A DNA stretch of 64,000 nucleotides, from NCBI GenBank assembly GCA_023423405.1, contig JAFAFR010000084.1, forward strand, positions 184,738 through 248,737. Direction: 5' to 3'. Both the position numbers and the translations under genes were made by a program. The notes under the pieces are model-generated. The model ran no database searches. It was given only the letters and a program-made list of their open reading frames with translations, and was not told the origin of the DNA. Positions 8,052 through 16,492 of the stretch are shown here, piece by piece. The first letter of the stretch is position 1. Every line of letters starts with the position of its first letter. The stretch comes from Bacteroidota bacterium (lineage in GTDB: Bacteria; Bacteroidota; Bacteroidia; Chitinophagales; Chitinophagaceae).

Positions 8052-8194
8052 TGCCGCCCGGGTGCTGAAAAACTGCTGGAAAACTGCCGGAAATCTGCCA
8101 GCCGGCGGCCAGAAATGTGCCGGAAGCGTGCAGGAGGAGTGCTGGAAATGTGCTGGAAGCCTGCAGGAGAAGTGCTCGACCAGTGCTGGAAACA
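8052..8194. repeat. 11-bp period degenerate tandem repeat (13 units)
   Basis: Thirteen consecutive 11-mers can be laid out with no insertion or deletion. Eleven of the thirteen begin TGC, at 8052, 8063, 8074, 8085, 8096, 8118, 8129, 8140, 8151, 8162, 8173 and 8184; only the unit at 8107 begins GGC. The approximate consensus is TGCTGGAAANN. The period is not a multiple of three, so it is not a simple peptide repeat. Confidence 0.85.
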
Positions 8195-8210
8195 GGCCGG
8201 CGTCAACCAC

Positions 8211-8258
8211 CAACCCAACCCCAAACCCCAAACTCCAAACCACAGACCCCAAACCCAA
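8211..8258 (-). repeat. TTTGKRG heptamer array, copy B
   Basis: On the minus strand, directly after the TAG stop of the subtilase, the sequence reads TTGGG, TTTGGGG, TCTGTGG, TTTGGAG, TTTGGGG, TTTGGGG, TTGGG, TTGG. These are the same heptamers as at 3482-3516 and 63788-63818. As in copy C, the G-rich strand continues the coding strand of the upstream gene. Confidence 0.85.
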
Positions 8259-9971
8259 CTACCCCCTTCCGTCCTTCTTCAGCGTCGACTTCACCGGCTT
8301 CTTCTCCGGGCCATTCTTCATCAGCGCATCGGCCAGCTTCACCGCCTCGTAGGCGTTCAGGAAACCGCCCGACTCACTGAGGTTCGACATCTCGGTAAGC
8401 GTATCGGAACCAGGGACCTTCACTTTTTCCCCCGTTTTACTCACGGACTTTTCGATGATAGCCTTCAGTTGCGCAGGCGTCAGCGTGGGATAATAAGTGA
8501 GCAGGAAGGCTGCCACGCCGGTTACCACCGGCGCCGCCATAGACGTGCCCTGCTGGTTGCCGTATACGTTGCCACCAGGAAGGGTGGAATAGATCTTGGT
8601 GCCGGGTGCAAACAGGTCCACTTCTTTTTTGCCGTAGTTGCTGAATGAAGCGGTATAGCTATTGAAGCCGGGTTCGGCCAGCGGGTCGCTGCTGGCGCCT
8701 ACGGTGATCCAGTTGGGCGCTTTTTCCTTCAGGGCGAGCAAATGCGCGTTGGGGAAATTGTCCACCGAATCCACGTTCTCGCCGTCGTTACCGGCAGCAT
8801 GTATCAGCAATACGCCTTTCGATTCGGCATATTTTACGGCATCATCCACCCAGTCCTTATTGGGGGAGAAACTTTTGCCAAAGCTCATGTTCACTACTCG
8901 GGCGCCGTTGTCCACCGCATAGCGGATGGCGAGTGCAATGTCCTTATCGTGTTCATCGCCATCGGGCACGGCGCGCAGGGTCATGATGCGCACATTATCG
9001 GCCACCCCGTCCATTCCGATGTCGTTGCCTCTTTTCGCGGCAATGATACCGGCCACATGGGTTCCGTGCGAAGGCGTGTTGGCCATCACATCGGGATTGC
9101 CGTAATAGCGGTCGTTGATATCGTTGTAGTTGTCCTGCACAATTTCGCCGCGGTAGTCGGGGGGCGCGTGCTCGGCGGCTTCGCGCTTGCGCTCTTCGCC
9201 GTTCACGTAGGTGGAGAAGCCATCGAGGAACTCACCGTTGGGCGTCTCCATCATGTCGAAGGCCTTAAGGATATAAAGCATGCCGGCCTTGGCTTTCTGG
9301 CCCTGCGTGGTGGTAGGGGTGAAAGCTTCCAGCTCGGTGCCGGTATAGCTGTCCTTGCCCATGGCGATGCGCAGGAGGCTGTCGTTCTTGGTACTGGTTT
9401 CGAGGGCGCGTTTCAGGAAAATGAGGTCGGCGCCGCCACCGCTGGCATCGCCTTCCACCTTGGTGCGGGCTTTCACCCACATCTGGTAAATTTCTTTGTC
9501 GCGCCCTGTGAGGGTATCGGGATTGAAGCCGGGGGCCATGAACCGGTCCTTGAAACCGTGGTATACCCGGGCCGCTTCATCACTGTCCTGCTTTACGTTC
9601 CGGCCGTCTTTACCGCCCAAAAAATTCCAGCCGTGGACATCATCCACGTAACCGTTCTTATCGTCGTCTATTCCATTGCCCGGGATTTCTTTCGGATTTA
9701 CCCAGAGGATCTCTTTGAGGTCCTCGTGCAGGGTATCGATGCCGGAGTCGATGATGGCAACGATCACGGTTTTGCCGGTTTTGCCTTTTACGAACTCGTA
9801 AGCCTTATCCATGCTGATGCCGTAATAGCCGTCCTTGCTGTAATCACCCAGGTGCCAGCCCTTGGGAAGGTCTTTTTTGATCACAGAAGTGGTGCCCTGT
9901 GCCTGGGCGGTTGCGATGTGGAGCGTGGCGGCCAGCAGCAATCCGGCGGGCAGGATTAGAAATTGCTTCAT
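8259..9971 (-). CDS. S8 family serine peptidase (subtilase)
   Basis: A 570-residue exported protease with a signal peptide (LLLAATLHIATAQAQ). The subtilisin triad is complete: D75 in AIIDSGIDTLHEDL, H302 in TPSHGTHVAGI and S477 in GTSMAAPVVTG, with oxyanion N395 in HAAGNDGEN. The Asp-His spacing is about 227 residues instead of about 32 in subtilisin, so a large insertion (roughly residues 105-295) separates them. No propeptide or sorting domain is obvious; the C-terminus is short and Lys-rich. It probably degrades proteins in the periplasm or outside the cell. The gene stands alone; heptamer array copy B follows its stop. Confidence 0.93.
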   Translation of the reverse strand: MKQFLILPAGLLLAATLHIATAQAQGTTSVIKKDLPKGWHLGDYSKDGYYGISMDKAYEFVKGKTGKTVIVAIIDSGIDTLHEDLKEILWVNPKEIPGNGIDDDKNGYVDDVHGWNFLGGKDGRNVKQDSDEAARVYHGFKDRFMAPGFNPDTLTGRDKEIYQMWVKARTKVEGDASGGGADLIFLKRALETSTKNDSLLRIAMGKDSYTGTELEAFTPTTTQGQKAKAGMLYILKAFDMMETPNGEFLDGFSTYVNGEERKREAAEHAPPDYRGEIVQDNYNDINDRYYGNPDVMANTPSHGTHVAGIIAAKRGNDIGMDGVADNVRIMTLRAVPDGDEHDKDIALAIRYAVDNGARVVNMSFGKSFSPNKDWVDDAVKYAESKGVLLIHAAGNDGENVDSVDNFPNAHLLALKEKAPNWITVGASSDPLAEPGFNSYTASFSNYGKKEVDLFAPGTKIYSTLPGGNVYGNQQGTSMAAPVVTGVAAFLLTYYPTLTPAQLKAIIEKSVSKTGEKVKVPGSDTLTEMSNLSESGGFLNAYEAVKLADALMKNGPEKKPVKSTLKKDGRG

Positions 9972-10035
9972 TCAATCGTTTTAATACTACAAATAGACGT
10001 CAATTCGGAAAAAATAGTTTACCGCTCTTAAAAAT

Positions 10036-11565
10036 TTAAGAACCGATATCAAATTTTATGCCCTGGGCCAGGGGTAATTTCGTGGAATAGTTGATGGTAT
10101 TGGTCTGCCGGCGCATATAGGCTTTCCAGGCATCGCTGCCGCTTTCCCGGCCGCCCCCGGTCTCTTTTTCACCCCCGAAGGCCCCCCCGATCTCGGCGCC
10201 GCTGGTGCCAATATTAACATTGGCAATGCCGCAGTCGCTGCCGGCAGCGGAAAGGAAAAGCTCGGCCTCGCGCAGGTTGAGGGTCATGATGGAGCTCGAA
10301 AGCCCCTGTGGCACCCCGTTCTGGTGAGCGACGGCCTCTTCGATGCTACTGTATTTGATGAGGTATAAAATGGGAGCAAAGGTTTCGTGCTGCACGATGG
10401 CAAAATCGTTGGAAGCCTCGGCTACACAGGGTTTAACATAACAGCCGCTTTCGTAACCGGCGCCTTCGAGCACACCGCCTTCCACTACGAAACGGCCGCC
10501 TTCGGCCCGGCATTTTTCAATGGCGGCGAGATAGGATTTCACGGCATCGGTGTCGATGAGCGGACCCACATGGTTCTGCTGGTCGAGCGGGTTGCCGATG
10601 CGTAGCTGGCCATAGGCCTTCACCAGCTTGTCGCGGAAGCTGTCGTACACCGATTCATGGATGATGAGACGGCGGGTGGTGGTGCAGCGTTGCCCGGCTG
10701 TGCCTACGGCGCCAAAAACGCAGCCGAGCAGGGCCATATTGAGGTCGGCGTCGGGCGAAATGATGATGGCGTTGTTGCCGCCCAGCTCCAGGATGCTGCG
10801 GCCCAGGCGCGCGCCCACGGTAGCGCCCACGGCCTTGCCCATGCGGGTGGAGCCGGTGGCCGATACCAGGGGAATACGGGTGTCGGCAGAGATCCATTCG
10901 CCCAGGTCGCGGCCGCCGTTTACCAGGCAGCTCACCCCTTCGGGCACTTCGTTCTTACGGAATATTTCTGTTACAATATTTTGGCAGGCGATGCTGCAGA
11001 GGGGTGTTTTTTCGGAAGGCTTCCATATGCAGGTGTCGCCGCAAACCCAGGCCAGCATAGCGTTCCAGCTCCATACCGCAACCGGGAAGTTGAAGGCGGA
11101 AATAACACCCACGATGCCCAGCGGGTGCCACTGTTCGTACATGCGGTGGCCGGGTCTTTCGCTGTGCATGGTGAGACCGTGCAACTGGCGCGAGAGGCCC
11201 ACGGCAAAATCGCAGATATCGATCATTTCCTGCACTTCGCCCATGCCTTCCTGCAGGCTCTTGCCCATTTCATAGGAAACCAGCTCGCCGAGGGCCTGCT
11301 TTTTGTCGCGCAGGGCTTCGCCGATCTGCCTTACCACTTCGCCGCGGCGGGGTGCGGGCCAGGTGCGCCATTCGCGGAAGGCTTCGCCGGCTTTCTGCAC
11401 AATGGCCTCATAGGCCGCGCGGTCGGTGGTGACCACAGTCCCGATCTTTTTACCATCAACGGGAGAAAAGGAATCGAGGGCGGCGCCTGTGGAAGGGATC
11501 CATTGCGTGCCGGTGGAACTGCCTGGATTGGAGGCCTGCAGGTTCAGTTGCTGTAAAAATTGCAT
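10036..11565 (-). CDS. Aldehyde dehydrogenase, ALDH7 / AmaB type
   Basis: This 509-residue NAD(P)-dependent enzyme has the ALDH catalytic pair E260 (ILELGGNNA) and C294 (GTAGQRCTTTRR), and the cofactor loop around VSATGSTRMGK. The phrases ELGGNNAIII and GQRCTTTRRL, and C-terminal INYSTKLPLAQGIKFD, are characteristic of the ALDH7 (antiquitin) group, whose members oxidise alpha-aminoadipic semialdehyde / piperideine-6-carboxylate in lysine breakdown or betaine aldehyde. The substrate is inferred from family only. No other lysine catabolism gene adjoins it; panB lies 36 nt downstream on the same strand. Confidence 0.9.
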   Translation of the reverse strand: MQFLQQLNLQASNPGSSTGTQWIPSTGAALDSFSPVDGKKIGTVVTTDRAAYEAIVQKAGEAFREWRTWPAPRRGEVVRQIGEALRDKKQALGELVSYEMGKSLQEGMGEVQEMIDICDFAVGLSRQLHGLTMHSERPGHRMYEQWHPLGIVGVISAFNFPVAVWSWNAMLAWVCGDTCIWKPSEKTPLCSIACQNIVTEIFRKNEVPEGVSCLVNGGRDLGEWISADTRIPLVSATGSTRMGKAVGATVGARLGRSILELGGNNAIIISPDADLNMALLGCVFGAVGTAGQRCTTTRRLIIHESVYDSFRDKLVKAYGQLRIGNPLDQQNHVGPLIDTDAVKSYLAAIEKCRAEGGRFVVEGGVLEGAGYESGCYVKPCVAEASNDFAIVQHETFAPILYLIKYSSIEEAVAHQNGVPQGLSSSIMTLNLREAELFLSAAGSDCGIANVNIGTSGAEIGGAFGGEKETGGGRESGSDAWKAYMRRQTNTINYSTKLPLAQGIKFDIGS

Positions 11566-11601
11566 GGCAGGAATTTAGCGGGCAAAGGTAGGATTTGTGG
11601 C

Positions 11602-12408
11602 TCAGTATTGCTCCTGGTCATTGGGGAAATCCTGGCTGCGTACATCTTTAACATACTGGCTCACGGCAGTCATAATGGTATCGTGCAACTGTGCATATTT
11701 GCGCAGGAAGCGCGGGTTGAATTCGTTGTTGATGCCCAGCATATCGTGCATCACCAGCACCTGCCCGTCGCAATGGGGACCGGCGCCAATACCGATGGTG
11801 GGGATATGCAGACTGTCGGTCACCTCTTTGGCGAGGGTGGCGGGGATCTTTTCCAGCACAATACCGAAGCAGCCGGCTTCCTGGAGCAGGAGGGCGTCCT
11901 TTTTCAGTTTAGCGGCCTCCGCTTCTTCTTTAGCGCGCACGGAATAGGTACCGAATTTGTAAATCGACTGCGGCGTGAGCCCCAGGTGGCCCATCACGGG
12001 AATGCCGGCGCCCACGATCTTGCGGATGCTGTCCAGCACTTCTTCACCACCTTCCAGCTTGATGCTGTGGCCCCCGGTTTCTTTCATCACGCGGATGGCC
12101 GAGGCCAGGGCGATGTCGGAATTGCCCTGGTAGGTGCCGAAGGGAAGGTCCACCACCACCAGGCAATGGCTGATGCCACGCACCACCGACTGCGCGTGGT
12201 AGATCATCTGGTCCATGGTAATGGGCACGGTGGTTTCATGTCCTGCCATCACGTTGCTGGCCGAATCGCCTACCAGCAGCACATCGATGCCGGCGGCGTC
12301 GAAGATGCGGGCAAAAGAAAAATCGTAGGCGGTGAGCATGGCGATCTTTTCGCCCGCTGCTTTCATTTTCTGCAGCGTATGGGTGGTTACTTTTTTAACG
12401 TCGGGCAT
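11602..12408 (-). CDS. panB: 3-methyl-2-oxobutanoate hydroxymethyltransferase
   Basis: PanB transfers a hydroxymethyl group from 5,10-methylenetetrahydrofolate to alpha-ketoisovalerate, the first committed step of pantothenate and CoA synthesis. The 268-residue length is normal. Conserved blocks are visible: MLTAYDFSFARIFDAAG, LLVGDSASNVMAGHETT (metal-binding Asp region), VVDLPFGTYQ, IKLEGGEE, GHLGLTPQS and IGIGAGPHCDGQVLVMHD. No panC or panD is adjacent. The enzyme is cytosolic and acts as a (beta/alpha)8 barrel. Confidence 0.96.
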   Translation of the reverse strand: MPDVKKVTTHTLQKMKAAGEKIAMLTAYDFSFARIFDAAGIDVLLVGDSASNVMAGHETTVPITMDQMIYHAQSVVRGISHCLVVVDLPFGTYQGNSDIALASAIRVMKETGGHSIKLEGGEEVLDSIRKIVGAGIPVMGHLGLTPQSIYKFGTYSVRAKEEAEAAKLKKDALLLQEAGCFGIVLEKIPATLAKEVTDSLHIPTIGIGAGPHCDGQVLVMHDMLGINNEFNPRFLRKYAQLHDTIMTAVSQYVKDVRSQDFPNDQEQY

Positions 12409-12452
12409 GCCGGTAAATTCGTGTAAAGATGTAACAATTTGGAGTAAACGCG

Positions 12453-13340
12453 CTAACTCGATTTCCGCAGGCGCTGCCAGAGGAGTTGCACCAGGCCGTC
12501 GGCCAGGCCAATCTTGGGCACATAGATCTCCCGGGCATCGGCCCAGCGCATCACGTTGATGTAAATGCTGAGGGCGGGTACAATCACGTCGGCGCGGTCT
12601 TCGCGCAGGTTGTAGAGCCGCATTCTTTCCGGCAGGCTGAAACTGCTGAGCTCTTTGTAATAATCTTTCAGCAGCTCGAGCGGAAGGGGTTTGCCGTCTT
12701 TTTTCTTTGAAAGGGAAAACACTTTGTTGATATTACCGCCCGAGCCAATGCAGGTGATCTCCTTAAAACCTTTGGTATGGCTGCGGATGAAATCTTTCAT
12801 CTCGTCCCATTTTTTTTCAGACACCTGTTCTTTCAATAAACGGATGGTACCGATGTTGAAGGATTCCTTGAACACGAGCTGGTTGTCGCTGAAAAAAGTG
12901 AGCTCGGTGCTGCCGCCGCCCACATCGATATAAAGATAGGAATGGTCGGTATCGAGGTTTTCGGCAATATGGTTTTCGTAAATGAAGCTGGCTTCTTCGT
13001 CGCCGCTGATCACTTTGATGCTGATGCCGGTTTCGGCTTCGATCCGCTGCAGGATGGCGGTGGCATTTTCAGCGTCGCGCATGGCGGAAGTGGCGCAGGC
13101 AATATAATGTTCTACGCCGTATACATCGATCAGGGAGCGGTAGGCCAGGATGGTTTTGAGAATCTGCTCTTCCTTGGCGGGTGAAATGCGGCGGGTTTCG
13201 AATACGTCGAAACCCAGGCGCAGCGGTACTCTTACCAGGTTGAGCTTGTTGAAGCGGTCGCGTGCCCCTGCTTCCTGCACCACTTCTGAAATGAGCAGGC
13301 GGGCGGCGTTGCTTCCGATATCAATGGCGGCTAGTTTCAA
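12453..13340 (-). CDS. ppx: Ppx/GppA phosphatase family protein (exopolyphosphatase-like)
   Basis: A 295-residue member of the ASKHA-fold Ppx/GppA family, which removes terminal phosphates from polyphosphate or hydrolyses pppGpp. Visible motifs are LAAIDIGSNAARLLI at the N-terminus, YLYIDVGGGSTELTFF and CIGSGGNINKVF. It covers only the short core seen in many Bacteroidota; E. coli Ppx (about 510 aa) has extra C-terminal domains. The start is a TTG at 13340 whose last two bases belong to the TGA stop of ppk (TTGA overlap), implying translational coupling. Pairing with ppk supports a polyphosphate role. Confidence 0.88.
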   Translation of the reverse strand: MKLAAIDIGSNAARLLISEVVQEAGARDRFNKLNLVRVPLRLGFDVFETRRISPAKEEQILKTILAYRSLIDVYGVEHYIACATSAMRDAENATAILQRIEAETGISIKVISGDEEASFIYENHIAENLDTDHSYLYIDVGGGSTELTFFSDNQLVFKESFNIGTIRLLKEQVSEKKWDEMKDFIRSHTKGFKEITCIGSGGNINKVFSLSKKKDGKPLPLELLKDYYKELSSFSLPERMRLYNLREDRADVIVPALSIYINVMRWADAREIYVPKIGLADGLVQLLWQRLRKSS

Positions 13341-15481
13341 TTGGCAGGTTCATTTTTTGTGACGGATGAATGCGCTTCTTCGGTTGCGTTCAAAATTAAG
13401 GGTTTGGGCTGCTTGGATTGCAGGTAAATGTATTGTTCCACCTGCGATCTTATTTTCCGGCCCCCGGTTTTCACATAATCGTTGCTGAGTGTATTGTTGA
13501 GGATGCGGGCCTTCACGTTGTCGCTCAACTGTATTTTGAGCATATTGAACAATACCTTGCGCAGGTCTTCGTCGAGCACGGGACAGGTAACTTCCACGCG
13601 GTGATCGAGGTTGCGCACCATCCAGTCGGCCGATGAAATATACACTTTTTCTTTTCCGCCATTGTGGAAGATGAACACGCGGGCATGCTCCAGGTATTCG
13701 TCGATGATGCTGATGGCTTTGATGGGTTGTTTGAATTTTTTGCTCTCGGAATACAGGCAGAAAATCCCGCGCACGATGAGCTTTACCGGAACGCCCGCCC
13801 GGGCTGCATCGTAGAGTTTTTCGATCAGTGCTTCGTCGGAGAGTGAATTCATCTTGAGCAGGATGCCGCATTTCTTTTTTTTCTTCGCCGCCCGGATCTC
13901 CTGGTTGATGAGTTTCAGCAACTCACGGCGAAGTATACCCGGACAGGGCACCAGGTATTTGCAGCCTTTCAGGATATCGGGCTGGGTCCTGAATTTTTCG
14001 AGGTAGAGGAAGATGCGGTTGATATCGGCCATGATGCCTCGGTGGGCGGTAAGCAGGCAGTGGTCGCCGTACACTTTGGCGGTGCTTTCATTGAGATTGC
14101 CCGTGCTCACAAAACCATACTGGATGGTGCGGTTGTTCACGCGCTTGCGTATGATGCACACTTTCGCATGTACTTTCATGTTAGGAATGCCGATCAGCAC
14201 TTTTACGCCTTCTTCTTCGAGCCTTTCCTTCCATTCGAGGTTGGCTTCTTCTTCAAAACGGGCGCGCAGTTCCATCATCACCGTCACCTGTTTGCCGTTG
14301 CGTACGGCATTGATGAGGGCGTTCACGATGCGGCTGTTGTCGGCCAGCCGGTAGGCGGTGAGCTTGATGGAGGCTACGTCGGGGTCCATGGCCGCTTCGC
14401 GCAGCAATTCAATAACGGGTGAAAAAGAGTGATAGGGAAAGTTCAGCATCACGTCCTTTTCCAGGATCACATCCGTTACCCGCGCCGTATTGGGCAACAG
14501 GGGATGCTGGAAGGGTTTCTTGCGCTGCGATTTGCGGGTATACACATCGGGAAAATCCATGAAGTGGCGGAAATTGTGGATGCGTCCGCCGGGGATCAGG
14601 TTGTCTTTCCGGGTCAGGCTGAGCCGGCGCATCAAAAATTCGAGCAGTCCCGCGTCCATTTCCTTATCGTACACAAAACGCACGGGCTTGCCCTTGCGGC
14701 GGTTCTTAACGCCTTTCTCAATTTTCTGGATCAGGGTGGTGGCAATATCGTTGTCGATGTCTATTTCGGCGTCCTTGGTCACTTTGAAGACCCAGGAATC
14801 GAATTTTTCATAGCGGAAATAGGTGAAGAGCGAAGGCAGGTTGAAGCGGATGATGTCTTCGAGCAGGATGATGTGTTTTTCGCCGGGCGGGGAGGGCAGC
14901 AGCACAAAACGTCCCAGTACTTTGGACGGCACTTCTATAATGGCGTATTTCTGTTCGAAGGCGTTGCGGCGGCGGCTCATCACCACGCCGAGGTAAATGG
15001 ATTTGTCGCGCAGGTAGGGGAGCTGCGGGATCTGCTCGATCATGAGGGGGATGGTATTCACCCGCACCTCTTCTTCAAAATACTGTTTTACAAAGGCTTT
15101 CTGTTCCTTGTTGAGTTGCTTTTCGGTTACCAGGAAAATCTTTTCCCGCGCCATTTCCTGTTGGATGGATTCCCAGATGGTGTTGAACTCGTTCTGCTGG
15201 CGGAGCACCAGGATCATGATCTCTTCCAGGATCTTTTCCGGGGATTCTTCCAGGTGCATATTGGCCTTGGCTTTTTTGCCCGTGAGCTCGATCATGCGCT
15301 TGAGGGTGGCCACGCGTACCCGGAAAAATTCGTCGAGGTTATTGGAAAATATGCCCAGGAAGCGGATGCGCTCTTTCAGCGGCACTGTGGGGTCGGCCGC
15401 TTCCTGCAGTACCCTTGCATTGAAGGAAAGCCAGCTAATATCCCTCGCAATAGTTTTTCTTTTACCGTCCATATCTATCAT
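13337..15481 (-). CDS. ppk1: Polyphosphate kinase 1
   Basis: PPK1 reversibly polymerises the gamma-phosphate of ATP into polyphosphate. The 714-residue product has the four-domain layout of the family: N-terminal helical domain (RDISWLSFNARVLQEA), head domain (FSNNLDEFFRVRVA) and two phospholipase-D-like C-terminal domains. The autophosphorylated histidine is H438 in KVHAKVCIIRKR, and the second PLD motif region has YGFVSTGNLNESTAKVY. It may begin at the second Met (MDGKRKT) instead of MIDMDG; the difference is three residues. It is the first gene of a two-gene unit with ppx. Confidence 0.96.
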   Translation of the reverse strand: MIDMDGKRKTIARDISWLSFNARVLQEAADPTVPLKERIRFLGIFSNNLDEFFRVRVATLKRMIELTGKKAKANMHLEESPEKILEEIMILVLRQQNEFNTIWESIQQEMAREKIFLVTEKQLNKEQKAFVKQYFEEEVRVNTIPLMIEQIPQLPYLRDKSIYLGVVMSRRRNAFEQKYAIIEVPSKVLGRFVLLPSPPGEKHIILLEDIIRFNLPSLFTYFRYEKFDSWVFKVTKDAEIDIDNDIATTLIQKIEKGVKNRRKGKPVRFVYDKEMDAGLLEFLMRRLSLTRKDNLIPGGRIHNFRHFMDFPDVYTRKSQRKKPFQHPLLPNTARVTDVILEKDVMLNFPYHSFSPVIELLREAAMDPDVASIKLTAYRLADNSRIVNALINAVRNGKQVTVMMELRARFEEEANLEWKERLEEEGVKVLIGIPNMKVHAKVCIIRKRVNNRTIQYGFVSTGNLNESTAKVYGDHCLLTAHRGIMADINRIFLYLEKFRTQPDILKGCKYLVPCPGILRRELLKLINQEIRAAKKKKKCGILLKMNSLSDEALIEKLYDAARAGVPVKLIVRGIFCLYSESKKFKQPIKAISIIDEYLEHARVFIFHNGGKEKVYISSADWMVRNLDHRVEVTCPVLDEDLRKVLFNMLKIQLSDNVKARILNNTLSNDYVKTGGRKIRSQVEQYIYLQSKQPKPLILNATEEAHSSVTKNEPAN

Positions 15482-15692
15482 TATCAGCCATTTGTGCCCA
15501 AAGATGGGGCAGCCGGCAGCGAAATGAAATTAAGTAATTGTTACGGTTCGGCAGGAGACAGCGGGAGACGGCGGAACCGGAGTGGAGCAGAACGGGCACC
15601 GCGTGGCAGGCCGGATGATGGGCCGGCTCCCGCGCGGCGGGCAGGAAGCTGGCTTTTTTTGGAATTGAATTTTTACTTTTGAATTTTTCCAC

Positions 15693-15700
15693 TACCTTTG
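15693..15700 (+). promoter_or_regulatory. -7 promoter box for the rpmB-rpmG-DUF4295 unit
   Basis: TACCTTTG matches TAnnTTTG and ends 22 nt before the rpmB ATG. A TTG at 15665-15667 is 25 nt upstream, so the -33 element is weak or shifted. The three ribosomal-type genes that follow are tightly spaced. Confidence 0.55.
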
Positions 15701-15721
15701 CCGTCCAAAATTTCGACAGTT

Positions 15722-15958
15722 ATGGCTAGAGTATGTCAGGTTACGGGTAAAACGCCGATCACTGGTCACCGTGTTTCCCACTCAAACATTAAAACAAAAC
15801 GCAGGTTCCTGCCGAACCTGCTGACAAAGCGCTTTTTCCTGGCGGAAGAAGATAAATGGATCACCCTGAAAATTTCTGCCGAAGGGCTGCGGACCATCAA
15901 TAAGAATGGTCTGTACAGCGTGGTGAAGGAATTGCGGGCAAAAGGCGTTAAACTTTAA
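15722..15958 (+). CDS. rpmB: 50S ribosomal protein L28
   Basis: A 78-residue basic ribosomal protein starting MARVCQVTGKTPITGHRVSH, the classic L28 N-terminus, with SNIKTKRRFLPNL following. The ATG at 15722 gives this canonical start and sits 22 nt behind a TACCTTTG box. Only C5 remains from the four-cysteine pattern of zinc-binding L28 forms, so this is the zinc-free type. It is followed after 11 nt by rpmG, the conserved bacterial pairing. Confidence 0.97.
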   Translation: MARVCQVTGKTPITGHRVSHSNIKTKRRFLPNLLTKRFFLAEEDKWITLKISAEGLRTINKNGLYSVVKELRAKGVKL

Positions 15959-15969
15959 ACCTAAGTACA

Positions 15970-16152
15970 ATGGCAAAGAAAGGTAACCGAGTTCAAGTGA
16001 TCATGGAATGCACCGAGCACAAGGCCAGCGGCCAGCCCGGCACCAGCCGTTATATCACTACCAAGAACAAAAAGAACACTCCCGAAAGGCTGGAGCTGAA
16101 GAAATTCAACCCCATCCTGAAGAAAGTAACTGTTCACAAAGAGATCAAATAA
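15970..16152 (+). CDS. rpmG: 50S ribosomal protein L33
   Basis: This 60-residue protein starts MAKKGNRVQVIMECTEHK and contains SRYITTKNKKNTPERLELKKF, the L33 signature. A single Cys at position 14 remains, so it is a zinc-free (C-) form. It lies between rpmB and the DUF4295 gene in a compact unit. L33 is a small, often non-essential protein near the E site of the large ribosomal subunit. Confidence 0.97.
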   Translation: MAKKGNRVQVIMECTEHKASGQPGTSRYITTKNKKNTPERLELKKFNPILKKVTVHKEIK

Positions 16153-16193
16153 GGCCCACCCACCTGATTTACTAATATCTAATTCATCATACC

Positions 16194-16367
16194 ATGGCAA
16201 AAGCAGCAAAAACGGCGATCAAGACCAAGGACCAGAAAGCGGCCGCTGAGGCTAAGAACTGGTCTAAAGTGATCAAGGCGGTTCGTTCTCCCAAGACCGG
16301 CGCCTACACTTTTAAGGAGGCGATCGTTCACAAAGACAAGGTCAAGGATTTCCTGGCCGATAAATAA
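16194..16367 (+). CDS. DUF4295 family protein
   Basis: A 57-residue Lys- and Ala-rich protein: MAKAAKTAIKTKDQK at the start, then NWSKVIKAVRSPKTGAYTF and VKDFLADK at the end. Small basic DUF4295 proteins follow rpmB-rpmG in Bacteroidota and are probably ribosome-associated; this role is inference from context and composition. It starts 41 nt behind rpmG and ends 23 nt before a terminator hairpin, so it is the last gene of the unit. Confidence 0.88.
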   Translation: MAKAAKTAIKTKDQKAAAEAKNWSKVIKAVRSPKTGAYTFKEAIVHKDKVKDFLADK

Positions 16368-16390
16368 TGGAGGTTTTTAACCTGCGGGAG

Positions 16391-16426
16391 AGCTGTTCTG
16401 ATCGATGATGCGGAACAGCTTTTTTG
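16391..16426 (+). terminator. Rho-independent terminator of the rpmB unit
   Basis: AGCTGTTC (16391-16398) pairs with GAACAGCT (16413-16420) around a 14-nt loop, followed by a T-rich tract. It lies between the DUF4295 stop and the ftsY promoter box. Confidence 0.75.
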
Positions 16427-16465
16427 TTTTGGGCCCCACAGACCGGGCCGCCGGTTGTAAACCTG

Positions 16466-16473
16466 TATTTTTG
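16466..16473 (+). promoter_or_regulatory. -7 promoter box for ftsY
   Basis: TATTTTTG matches TAnnTTTG and ends 19 nt before the ftsY ATG. No TTG is found at the expected -33 distance, so the call rests on the -7 box and position. Confidence 0.45.
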
Positions 16474-16492
16474 ACATTCAATCCGTTGCATC

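Larger units (their letters stand above)
7435..8258. other. Repeat-rich non-coding region of about 820 bp
   Basis: No convincing gene is visible between the VOC gene start and the subtilase stop; the open frames present are short or low-complexity. The stretch holds an inverted repeat CTATAC-N5-GTATAG (7602-7618), three copies of a 21-bp unit (7709-7771), a perfect inverted repeat (7801-7817), a tandem repeat with an 11-bp period (8052-8194) and a TTTGKRG heptamer array (8211-8258). Confidence 0.75.

Noticed and set aside
7886..8380. Overlapping frames with repeated Cys/Pro-rich peptides between VOC and subtilase
   Set aside because: They are translations of the 11-bp repeat and heptamer array. 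The 11-bp period shifts frame every unit, and no frame has a conserved domain or good start.
8742..9959. 405-codon plus-strand frame opposite the subtilase
   Set aside because: Antisense to a gene with an intact catalytic triad. The translation is a His/Val-rich shadow with no motif.
14429..15682. 417-codon plus-strand frame opposite ppk1
   Set aside because: Antisense shadow of a complete polyphosphate kinase, caused by codon bias in a GC-rich gene.
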